19,038 nt of DNA from Aquirhabdus sp. (GTDB lineage Bacteria; Pseudomonadota; Gammaproteobacteria; Pseudomonadales; Moraxellaceae). The stretch spans positions 1 to 19,038 of the forward strand of contig JASLGO010000137.1 in assembly GCA_030150135.1 (NCBI GenBank). Direction: 5' to 3'. Both the position numbers and the translations under genes were made by a program. Under the pieces are notes generated by a model, which was not told where the DNA came from, made no database searches, and worked only from the letters and a program-made list of their open reading frames with translations. Below are positions 7,015 through 14,237 of the stretch, piece by piece (the first letter of the stretch is position 1; each line of letters begins with the position of its first letter).

Positions 7015-8322
7015 TTAAGATTCCTCTTCATTCTCAGGCAGCTTCAACTTGCCAGTATGGAAGTCATATTCAAACACCTTACCATAACGTCCCCATTCAA
7101 TCGCAACTTCCAAGACACGTTCGGCTTCATCTCCATCCAAATGTTCTTTCAACAATTCTAAGAATAATTTCTCGGATAGCTCGCCTGTAGACTCTGTTTC
7201 GAGGTTATGACGAATATATGTTGCCAGAGGAATATGTGCCAACAATTGTTGACCAAAAATCTCTGTTCTTAATGTTTGATTTGCAGCGACATAATGACGA
7301 CCTAATGGTGTCATCGTAATATCACCACCATCCATATGTGCGAAACCAAGTAATGACAAGGCTTCATAAGCTGGGAACAATGCATCATCAGGTAGCTGCG
7401 CTTCTTCGGCAATTTTCGGCAAGTCTGCACGACCATCAAACTGTGGTTCAGCCAGCAAATCCAAAACCGCCTCAATACGGCTAATATCAGTTTCTGGCAA
7501 GCGATATCCCATATGAACTGTTGGTTCTGAACCGACGCTAACTCCCTGAACAGGTTTCATAGTCATCAATCCATAAACCTCATCAATCAAAGCACGCACC
7601 TCAGTTGAAGCTGCATCTCGTGGGCGCGGAAGTTTGATATCTATCTCACAGCGCACACGTCCTGGATCGCTAGACAAAATCAAAATCCGATCCGCCATCA
7701 TGACTGCTTCTTCGATATTATGTGAAACAATCAAAATGCCTTTAGTTGGAATCTGATCACCATCCCATAATTCCAACATGTCGTCACGTAGTGTTTCACC
7801 TGTCAGAACATCCAGCGCAGAAAACGCTTCATCCATCAGCAACACGTCAGGACGCGTCACGAGCGCGCGCGCAATACCTACACGTTGTTTCATACCGCCA
7901 GAAAGCTCACGCGGCAAAGCACCACCGAACCCAGCCAGACCAATCAACTCAAGCACCTCATCTGCTCGACTTTCTCGTTCGTCACTCGGCACGCCTTGCG
8001 CTTCAAGCCCCAATTCAACATTTTGCTGAACAGTTAGCCATGGAAATAAGGCAAATGACTGAAATACCATGGCTACACCTGACGCAGGTGCATAAATAGG
8101 ATTTCCACGATAGGTTGCACGTCCATTATCCGTTGGAATCAGGCCTGCCATAATTCGAAGTAGAGTTGATTTGCCTGAACCTGATTTGCCCAGTAACGCA
8201 ACGATCTCGCCTTCATGTAATTTGAAGTCGACATTCTCCAAAACCATACGCGCTGTACCATCCGTCAATTCGAATGATTTTGCGACGTTTTCGAGATTAA
8301 TTAATATATTTCGGCTCATCAT
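7015..8322 (-). CDS. ABC transporter ATPase with C-terminal AAA-associated domain (nitrate/sulfonate-type)
   Basis: Energises the importer whose membrane part is the next gene upstream. It has 435 residues. Residues 1-265 form a complete ABC ATPase: Walker A GKSGSGKST (45-53), Q-loop Q88, signature LSGGMKQR (140-147), Walker B VLLMDE (160-165), D-loop SALD, and switch H201. The closest family is the NrtD/SsuB/TauB group. The remaining 170 residues match what I know as the AAA_assoc_C domain: a two-helix stretch ISRIEAVLDLLAE, then a winged-helix-like LFPAYEALSLLGF, ending in an acidic tail. Two ATGs open the frame (8322 and 8319); AAGAG on the - strand fits either. It lies 24 bp after the permease stop, so the two are one operon. 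The substrate cannot be read from the sequence. Confidence 0.88.
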   Translation of the reverse strand: MMSRNILINLENVAKSFELTDGTARMVLENVDFKLHEGEIVALLGKSGSGKSTLLRIMAGLIPTDNGRATYRGNPIYAPASGVAMVFQSFALFPWLTVQQNVELGLEAQGVPSDERESRADEVLELIGLAGFGGALPRELSGGMKQRVGIARALVTRPDVLLMDEAFSALDVLTGETLRDDMLELWDGDQIPTKGILIVSHNIEEAVMMADRILILSSDPGRVRCEIDIKLPRPRDAASTEVRALIDEVYGLMTMKPVQGVSVGSEPTVHMGYRLPETDISRIEAVLDLLAEPQFDGRADLPKIAEEAQLPDDALFPAYEALSLLGFAHMDGGDITMTPLGRHYVAANQTLRTEIFGQQLLAHIPLATYIRHNLETESTGELSEKLFLELLKEHLDGDEAERVLEVAIEWGRYGKVFEYDFHTGKLKLPENEEES

Positions 8323-8346
8323 GATTGCTCTTATAAAAACTGTTCT

Positions 8347-10080
8347 TTAACGACTACGATTTTCAGCAAGCAAATACAATTTGCGCCAAAAGAATCGATT
8401 TAAGATCGTCACAAACACACACATCACACCAATCCCTAATGCGATTCGAGGAAAATCACCAGCATCAGTCATTTGCTTAATATAGCTACCTAATCCCACA
8501 GCAACCAAATGTGTTTTACCCCAAGTCACATACTCGGCAACAATACTCGCGTTCCACGAACCGCCACTTGCGGTAATAGCACCCGTGATATAACTCGGAA
8601 AAATAGCGGGTAGATAGAACCGCTTCCACTTCAGCCAGCCTTTTAATCCCAAATTATCAGCTGCCAAACGTAATTCTGTTGGAATAGAAGATGCGCCAGC
8701 AATCACATTAAAAATAATGTACCACTGCGTTCCAAAAATAATCAGAGGGCTCAACCAAATGCTAGGACTCAGTTGTAATGCAACCAGAACAAACACAACC
8801 AAAGGAAAGAGCAAATTCACAGGGAATGCTGCCAAAAATTGAGCAACAGCTTGTACACGCTGAGAATATTCAGGACGCAAGCCAATCCATACTGCGATCG
8901 GAACCCAAACCACAGAAGCTAATGCAATCAACACCATCACACGAATCAAGGTCACAAACCCTAATCCTGCAACATGCGCCACTTCTGCCCAACCGACCTC
9001 ACTCAGCACAAACACAGTCAGGCGATAAATTGCACCAATAATAATGAGCAATATGACAGCATCCCACACCCGCGACCATAAAGGATTCATCTCTTTTGGA
9101 CGTGCCTGAATTGAAGTCCCATCATATTTCTGAGCAAACCAACCTAGCGCTTTACTCATTTGTGCCCAAAAAGCATCCGTCAACGCACTCACCCAACGGC
9201 TACGACGCATCCAGTTTAATAACCATGAATGCTGGTTGCTTTCGCCTTGAGATTCCTCAAAACGAAATTTGTCAGCCCAAGCCAGTAAAGGACGAAAGAA
9301 GAATTGATCGTATAAAATAATCCCAGCAAGCATGGCACCGATTGCCCAAGCAATCGCATGAACATCACGCGCATCAATCGCTACAGCGATGTAAGACCCA
9401 ATTCCTGGTAACTTGATATCGTGTCCTGCAACAGAAATTGCCTCAGCGGCCACGAGAAAAAACCAGCCACCTGACATGGACATCATCATATTCCACAACA
9501 GACCTGGCATGGCAAAAGGAAGTTCTAATCGCCAAAACCGCTGCCATCCTGACAACTGAAAAACACGAGAAGCTTCGTGTAGCTCAGGAGGCACTGTTTT
9601 CATGGATTGATATAGGCTGAATGCCATATTCCAGACTTGCGATGTAAAAATCGCAAAAATGGCAGCACATTCTGCACCCAATAAATTACCTGGAAACAGC
9701 GCAATAAAAGGCGCAATTGCAATCGCCTGAAATCCTAAAATCGGTACCGACTGCAGAATATCTAGCATCGGAATAATGGCCTTCTCGGCTGTTCTATATT
9801 TTGCTGCAATCGCTGCAAACACAAACGCAAAAAGTAACGAAAAAGCCAGCGCAATAAACATGCGTAAAGTTGTACGCAATAAATAATAAGGTAAATAGAT
9901 TGGATCTAACGAAATCGGCAAAGTCTCACCCACGACAAAAGGGTGGCTCATCCCACTTGCGCCAAAAGCAATGGACACAATGATCGCTAAAACAATAGGC
10001 AGTAGTACCCAATCCCAACGATTAGGAGCAGATACCGTAAAGGTGAAATTTGTCCGCCGTGGGTCAAGAAATTGGAACAT
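8347..10080 (-). CDS. Duplicated ABC-type anion transporter permease (two fused BPD permease units)
   Basis: Forms the membrane channel of the importer. The protein has 577 residues and two permease halves in tandem. Each has about six membrane helices and ends in the EAA loop that docks on the ATPase: EASRVFQLSGWQRFWRLELP (about 169-188) and LAADNLGLKGWLKWKRFYLP (about 472-491). A polar cytoplasmic linker (about 270-335) joins them. This is the architecture of the duplicated permease family COG4986. Such a fusion supplies both transmembrane subunits in one chain, so a single ATPase gene is enough. The frame also runs to a GTG at 10086, but GAGG sits 8 nt before the ATG at 10080 and only 2 nt before the GTG. 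No periplasmic binding protein gene adjoins it. Confidence 0.88.
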   Translation of the reverse strand: MFQFLDPRRTNFTFTVSAPNRWDWVLLPIVLAIIVSIAFGASGMSHPFVVGETLPISLDPIYLPYYLLRTTLRMFIALAFSLLFAFVFAAIAAKYRTAEKAIIPMLDILQSVPILGFQAIAIAPFIALFPGNLLGAECAAIFAIFTSQVWNMAFSLYQSMKTVPPELHEASRVFQLSGWQRFWRLELPFAMPGLLWNMMMSMSGGWFFLVAAEAISVAGHDIKLPGIGSYIAVAIDARDVHAIAWAIGAMLAGIILYDQFFFRPLLAWADKFRFEESQGESNQHSWLLNWMRRSRWVSALTDAFWAQMSKALGWFAQKYDGTSIQARPKEMNPLWSRVWDAVILLIIIGAIYRLTVFVLSEVGWAEVAHVAGLGFVTLIRVMVLIALASVVWVPIAVWIGLRPEYSQRVQAVAQFLAAFPVNLLFPLVVFVLVALQLSPSIWLSPLIIFGTQWYIIFNVIAGASSIPTELRLAADNLGLKGWLKWKRFYLPAIFPSYITGAITASGGSWNASIVAEYVTWGKTHLVAVGLGSYIKQMTDAGDFPRIALGIGVMCVFVTILNRFFWRKLYLLAENRSR

Positions 10081-10137
10081 AGCCACAGCCTCACACAGAT
10101 TTAACGACTTTCTATTCGTAAAATATTTTTGAAAAAT

Positions 10138-10173
10138 ATACTGTTATATCTTATAAAAAAATGATGACAGTAT
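10138..10173. promoter_or_regulatory. Inverted repeat flanking a possible promoter of the ABC operon
   Basis: The 7-bp arms ATACTGT (10138-10144) and ACAGTAT (10167-10173) are perfect inverted copies 22 bp apart. Between and overlapping them, on the - strand, are a weak -35 CTGTCA (10165-10170) and a -10 TATAAC (10143-10148) with a 16-bp spacer. The predicted start is about 55 nt before the permease ATG. An operator bracketing the promoter would fit, but no regulator gene is nearby. Confidence 0.35.
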
Positions 10174-10266
10174 TTTTACACAAAATTGCGATTATAGAAA
10201 TTTAGATCACAATTAAAATCATTATATTTTAATGATCATCAATGACATAGAACTACTTGGATATAA

Positions 10267-10839
10267 TTAAATCACTCGCTTTCGCTTTACAACGCTGAAA
10301 CTTGGCAACATCCAGTGCATTGTCGCAGACAAAACCGCAACGCAACCAACAACAGTAATAACCCAACCTGATAATGCAAAGCGTTCTGGATATAAAACAT
10401 AAAAAGCAGACAGACCAATACTATTACACGCAATAATCAGCACTGCACAGGCATAATCATGGAAACGACGTGCGCGATCAGAATTGGCAACCCACTCTTG
10501 ATCTGAGTTATAGCTTGGTAATATCACATGCGCATTGCCCAACTGTTCAACTTTAGATAAATACGCACGAATATTGGTAATAATCAATTCGTACTTATAA
10601 TTCAAAAAAGCAAAACTTGCCGACGCAACAGGAAAACCCAATAGAATCCACTCAATATGCGCATTACTTAACCCCGTTGCGCCATGAGATGCAATCAACG
10701 CTGCCAACAAACCCACAAAGAAACTGATAAAAATCGTTAAACCTTGCTGGCGTTGTGACGTACGAGCATTGAGTTCATTATACGCAGAAATATAACGATA
10801 ATTCGCCGTGACATATTCATTTTCAAACCGATTCGTCAT
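10267..10839 (-). CDS. Four-helix inner-membrane protein, unknown function
   Basis: A protein of 190 residues that I do not recognise. A polar, tyrosine-rich N-terminus of about 30 residues leads into two membrane helices close together (about 34-53 and 63-82). A cytoplasmic or periplasmic loop of about 45 residues follows, then two more helices (about 129-149 and 157-177) and a basic tail, VVKRKRVI. The even helix number with the basic tail suggests both ends in the cytoplasm. The frame reaches a TTG at 10860, but GGGG lies 8 nt before the ATG at 10839. Spacers of about 180 and 230 bp on either side argue for a separate transcription unit between fabI and the ABC importer. Confidence 0.78.
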   Translation of the reverse strand: MTNRFENEYVTANYRYISAYNELNARTSQRQQGLTIFISFFVGLLAALIASHGATGLSNAHIEWILLGFPVASASFAFLNYKYELIITNIRAYLSKVEQLGNAHVILPSYNSDQEWVANSDRARRFHDYACAVLIIACNSIGLSAFYVLYPERFALSGWVITVVGCVAVLSATMHWMLPSFSVVKRKRVI

Positions 10840-11011
10840 ACGATTAACCCCAAGAAACAAAACAGAAATTTCAGTACTGCTTTAGACGTGCTGATATAGG
10901 ACTATTTTAACGAATATCCACCCCAGAAGCGAAACAGAAAAATTTAATACATGTTATAAGTTTTATTTATTATTTTTAATCTATAAATCAGTTTTTCAGA
11001 TTAAAAATAAT

Positions 11012-11045
11012 AAAAGCCAGACTCCATAACCAAAATCTGGCTTCT
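11012..11045 (-). terminator. Rho-independent terminator of fabI
   Basis: The arms AAGCCAGA (11014-11021) and TCTGGCTT (11036-11043) form a perfect 8-bp stem. On the - strand it is followed by TTTTATTATTTTT. It lies about 30 nt after the fabI stop and isolates fabI from the membrane-protein gene downstream. Confidence 0.85.
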
Positions 11046-11075
11046 ATGAAATACAAATAAAACCTTACTGGCCCA

Positions 11076-11870
11076 TTATTCAGCCGCTAACATACGTTCA
11101 CTCATTGCAACCGTATTGAAGCCGCCATCCACATAAAGAATCTCGCCAGTAATCGCTGATGCCCATGGTGAACACAAAAACAATGCCGCATTACCGACTT
11201 CTTCAATCGTGACATTGCGTTGCAATGGCGCAACTTGCGCGTTGACATCCAGCATTTTGCGGAAACTCTTGATTCCACTCGCCGCGAGAGTACGTATCGG
11301 ACCTGCTGAGATACCGTTGACACGAATCCCTTCTGCACCCAAACTGGTTGCGAGATAGCGCACACTGGCTTCGAGAGATGCTTTTGCTAAACCCATGACA
11401 TTGTAATTTGGCAATACGCGCTCACTACCTTGATAAGTGAGTGTCAGCAAACAACCTTGACGTGCAGCCAATAACGGACGTGCTGCGCGAGCCATCGCCA
11501 CAAAACTATACGCACTAATATCATGCGCAATACGGAAACCTTCGCGATTCGTCACAGTCGTGAAATCACCTTCCAGTTGATCCGCAGGTGCAAAACCAAT
11601 GGCATGAACCACGCCGTCCAAACCATCCCAATGCTTCGCAAGATCAACAAAAGTCTGCTCAATCTCTGCATCAACGGCAACATCACATGGAAATACTAAG
11701 GTCGAACCAAAAGAAGCCGCAAATTCATCAACCCGTTTTTTTAATTTTTCATTTGGGTATGTAAATGCTAACTCTGCTCCCTCACGATGTAGAGCTTGAG
11801 CGATACCATAAGCAATGGATAATTTACTGGCAATTCCAGTCACGAGAAAACGTTTACCTTGTAATAGCAT
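11076..11870 (-). CDS. fabI: Enoyl-[acyl-carrier-protein] reductase (NADH) FabI
   Basis: Reduces the trans-2 double bond of enoyl-ACP in the last step of each fatty-acid elongation cycle; a cytoplasmic homotetramer. It has 264 residues (E. coli 262). Family blocks are LVTGIASKLSIAYGIA (cofactor loop), HAIGFAPADQL and SAGPIRTLAASGI. The catalytic residues Y146, Y156 and K163 sit in TYQGSERVLPNYNVMGLAK with the same numbers as in E. coli. The glycine whose change gives triclosan resistance in E. coli (G93 there) is retained as G92, and the phenylalanine of SGIKSFRKM is present. The frame continues upstream to 11921, but family length, alignment and GAGAG 5 nt before the ATG at 11870 fix the start. 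It is transcribed alone, with its own terminator and a 264-bp spacer before it. Confidence 0.96.
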   Translation of the reverse strand: MLLQGKRFLVTGIASKLSIAYGIAQALHREGAELAFTYPNEKLKKRVDEFAASFGSTLVFPCDVAVDAEIEQTFVDLAKHWDGLDGVVHAIGFAPADQLEGDFTTVTNREGFRIAHDISAYSFVAMARAARPLLAARQGCLLTLTYQGSERVLPNYNVMGLAKASLEASVRYLATSLGAEGIRVNGISAGPIRTLAASGIKSFRKMLDVNAQVAPLQRNVTIEEVGNAALFLCSPWASAITGEILYVDGGFNTVAMSERMLAAE

Positions 11871-11944
11871 AGCCACTCTCTTTTTGATTAAAAGTATCTT
11901 TAAATTCAGAAAATTAGCCATCTAAATCAATAATTACCTCAATA

Positions 11945-12005
11945 GTACATTGAGCTTGTCGAAATGTACGGTGAGACTCTCCTCACTTCGACAAGCTCAG
12001 TGACC
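11945..12005. repeat. REP-like inverted repeat pair (yejE-fabI spacer)
   Basis: Two units lie head to head. The left unit is GTACATT-GAGCTTGTCGA-based (GTACATT 11945-11951, AATGTAC 11963-11969). The right unit is TCACT-TCGACAAGCTC-AGTGA (11983-12003). The 13-nt core TGAGCTTGTCGAA (11951-11963) is perfectly inverted at 11987-11999, and GTGAG/CTCAC (11971-11975, 11982-11986) closes a 6-nt loop. Each unit folds on its own with a different stem around the same 11-nt loop. There is no T-run on either strand, so it is not a plain terminator. Confidence 0.75.
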
Positions 12006-12134
12006 TGAGTCTTATTTATAGAAATAGCCATCAATCATAACAGTTGAATGAATCCTAACAGATTTTTTCACTCTTACTTTCCAAAGCATAACCCGTCATT
12101 TGCAAAAATACGCAAACGATACGATTTATGTCAA

Positions 12135-13160
12135 TTACAGTCTTGGATCAAAGGCATCTCGCGCCGCTTCTCCAATAAATACCAATACAGACAACAGAAT
12201 CGACAACGTAAAAAAAGCAGACAATGCCAACCACGGTGCATCTAAATTATTTTTAGCTTGAATAATCAACTCACCCAACGAAGCTGAACCAGGTGGTAGA
12301 CCATAACCTAAAAAATCTAGTGTTGATAATGCTGTAATATTAGCCGTCAGAATAAATGGAATCTGCGACAAGCTAGAACTGAGCGCGTTTGGCAAAATAT
12401 GTCTCACGATAATCTGAACATGTCCCACACCTAACGCCTGCGCAGCCCGCACATAATCCAGATTTCTCGCGCGCAAGAACTCTGCACGCACGATACTGAC
12501 CAAACTCATCCAGCCAAATAACAACATGATTAAAAATAACCAATAAATACTCGGTGAAAAAAAACTCACCAAAATCATTGTGATGAAAAGCTGAGGCATA
12601 CCGCCCCATACTTCAAATAATCGCTGACCAATCAGATCAATCCAACCTCCGTAATAGCCTTGGATTGCGCCAATTAAAATACCGATCACCGATCCTGCAA
12701 TCGTTAAACCAAAACCAAATAAAATCGAAACACGCAGGCTATATAAAATTCGTGCTAAAACATCACGTCCCTGATCATCCGTTCCCAACCAGTTCTGCAT
12801 GGATGGCGGCGCAGGCGCAACAACAGCCAATGCAAGATTTGGCGTTTGATCCGCAAAACGAATGATCGGCCATAACATCCAACCTTGTTGTTCAATCAAA
12901 TGCTGAACCACAGGATCTCTATAGTTCGCTTCCGTTTCAAAAATACCGCCAAATTCCTGTTCGGAATATTGATAAAGAACTGGGCTGTAGAGATGACCTT
13001 TATAGCTCAATAGCAGCGGTTTATCATTGGCAATAAAATTAGATAATAACGACAACGTCAAAATAACGATAAAAATCCAAAACGACACATAACCCATTCG
13101 GTTTCTTTTAAATCGACGCAAACGCATTTGCATCAAAGGACTGAAAGAAAAGAATCTCAT
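12135..13160 (-). CDS. yejE: Oligopeptide-type ABC transporter permease YejE
   Basis: One of the two membrane subunits of a YejABEF-like peptide importer. It has 341 residues, like E. coli YejE. A basic N-terminus (MRLRRFKRNRMGY) precedes the first helix (about 24-44). A large periplasmic insert follows, then LGTDDQGRDVLAR (125-137), the hallmark of DppC/OppC/YejE proteins. The five-helix BPD core carries the EAA loop VRAAQALGVGHVQIIVRHILPN (237-258). The C-terminus is AARDAFDPRL. The ATG lies 5 nt after the yejB stop, so translation is probably coupled. In E. coli the next gene is yejF (ATPase), but here the operon ends and a REP-like repeat and fabI follow. Confidence 0.9.
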   Translation of the reverse strand: MRFFSFSPLMQMRLRRFKRNRMGYVSFWIFIVILTLSLLSNFIANDKPLLLSYKGHLYSPVLYQYSEQEFGGIFETEANYRDPVVQHLIEQQGWMLWPIIRFADQTPNLALAVVAPAPPSMQNWLGTDDQGRDVLARILYSLRVSILFGFGLTIAGSVIGILIGAIQGYYGGWIDLIGQRLFEVWGGMPQLFITMILVSFFSPSIYWLFLIMLLFGWMSLVSIVRAEFLRARNLDYVRAAQALGVGHVQIIVRHILPNALSSSLSQIPFILTANITALSTLDFLGYGLPPGSASLGELIIQAKNNLDAPWLALSAFFTLSILLSVLVFIGEAARDAFDPRL

Positions 13161-13165
13161 ATTGC

Positions 13166-14236
13166 TTATCGCCGTTCAAAATCTAAACGAGGATCAATCA
13201 AACGATATAAAATATCGCTCATTAAACGCAGTAACATACCGACCAAAGTATATAAAAACAGAGTCCCGAAAATCACAGGATAATCGCGCTGTTGAATCGC
13301 CTCAAAACCTAACAACCCAATACCATTCAGATTAAAAACAATTTCAATCAGAAAATTACCAACCAAAAAAACAGCCAACAAGGCATCAGGTAAACCCGCA
13401 ATCACCGCCAAAATCGCATTTTTAAACACATGTCGATAAAGTATGCGATTTGTCGTCAATCCTCTAGCCTGCGCACCCAGCACATACGGTTTATGCAGCT
13501 CTTCTAAAAATGAAAATTTCGTGAGATACGTGAGTTTAGCAAAGCCACCGACCGTCATGGCAACTAAAGGCAAAGTCATATGCCACAGATAATCTTTGAT
13601 TTTTCCAAAAAAACTGAGTTCATCAAAATGATCTGAAACCAATCCTTGTAAGGGAAACCATTTAAGAAATGAACCACCTGCAAAAAATACCATCAATAAA
13701 ATTGCAAAAATAAATACAGGAATGGCATAACCTGCAACCAGTAAAAAAGCTGTCCAACGATCAAAGTGATCGCCATGCTGTACTGCTTTTTGAATTCCAA
13801 GAGGAATGGAAATTAGATAGATCAATAAAGTTCCCCATAAACCCAATGATAGCGTTACAGGTAACCTTTCTTTCATGAGCTCAAGGACTGATTTTCCTTT
13901 AAAAAAACTCACTCCAAAGTCAAGATGGACGTAATTGTTCAGCATCATCCAAAAGCGCTCTGATGCAGAATGATCAAACCCATATTGTTTTTTGATTTGA
14001 GTCAGCATTTCTGGCGAAAGTCCACGCGCCCCTTCATAAAATGAGTTTTTATGATCAGTTTGAATATCTAAACCGCCCACACTGCCTAATTCACGAATAC
14101 CACTATATTTGGCTTGTTCAATTGCTTGCTCAACGGGTCCGCCCGGCGCAATTTGAATGACAATAAAATTGACTAAGAGAATCAAAAATAAAGTTGGGAT
14201 AATTAAAATTAATCTTTTTATGATATAAGTCAGCAT
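13166..14236 (-). CDS. yejB: Oligopeptide-type ABC transporter permease YejB
   Basis: Second membrane subunit of the importer. It has 356 residues (E. coli YejB 364). The first helix (about 9-28) runs into IQIAPGGPVEQ, the typical DppB/OppB/YejB start. The YejB-specific periplasmic insert (about 35-90) is present, then the five-helix core and the EAA loop GAQARGLTTNRILYRHVFKN (254-273). It ends in RLIDPRLDFERR. The ATG follows the yejA stop by one base, so coupling is very likely. The dipeptide-type pattern and the large insert separate it from other permeases. Confidence 0.9.
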   Translation of the reverse strand: MLTYIIKRLILIIPTLFLILLVNFIVIQIAPGGPVEQAIEQAKYSGIRELGSVGGLDIQTDHKNSFYEGARGLSPEMLTQIKKQYGFDHSASERFWMMLNNYVHLDFGVSFFKGKSVLELMKERLPVTLSLGLWGTLLIYLISIPLGIQKAVQHGDHFDRWTAFLLVAGYAIPVFIFAILLMVFFAGGSFLKWFPLQGLVSDHFDELSFFGKIKDYLWHMTLPLVAMTVGGFAKLTYLTKFSFLEELHKPYVLGAQARGLTTNRILYRHVFKNAILAVIAGLPDALLAVFLVGNFLIEIVFNLNGIGLLGFEAIQQRDYPVIFGTLFLYTLVGMLLRLMSDILYRLIDPRLDFERR

Positions 14237-14237
14237 A

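Noticed and set aside
10201..10240. AT-only inverted repeat (ATTAAAAT / ATTTTAAT) as terminator of the four-helix protein gene, and a TTGTGATC half-site as a CRP/Vfr site
   Set aside because: The stem is pure A-T without a T-run, and only half of the TGTGA-N6-TCACA site is present.
11102..11365. 87-residue open frame on the - strand inside fabI
   Set aside because: It lies fully within fabI in another frame, lacks a ribosome site and has a composition expected of a shadow.
11871..11944. Promoter for fabI on the - strand
   Set aside because: TTGAGG and TTGATT occur, but no -10 with better than 4 of 6 matches lies at proper spacing; left uncalled.
12099..12116. TTTGC / GCAAA inverted repeat after yejE as the operon terminator
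   Set aside because: A 5-bp stem without a T-run is too weak to support a call.
12048..12245. 65-residue open frame on the + strand across the end of yejE
   Set aside because: More than half overlaps yejE antisense, and there is no ribosome site or recognisable domain.
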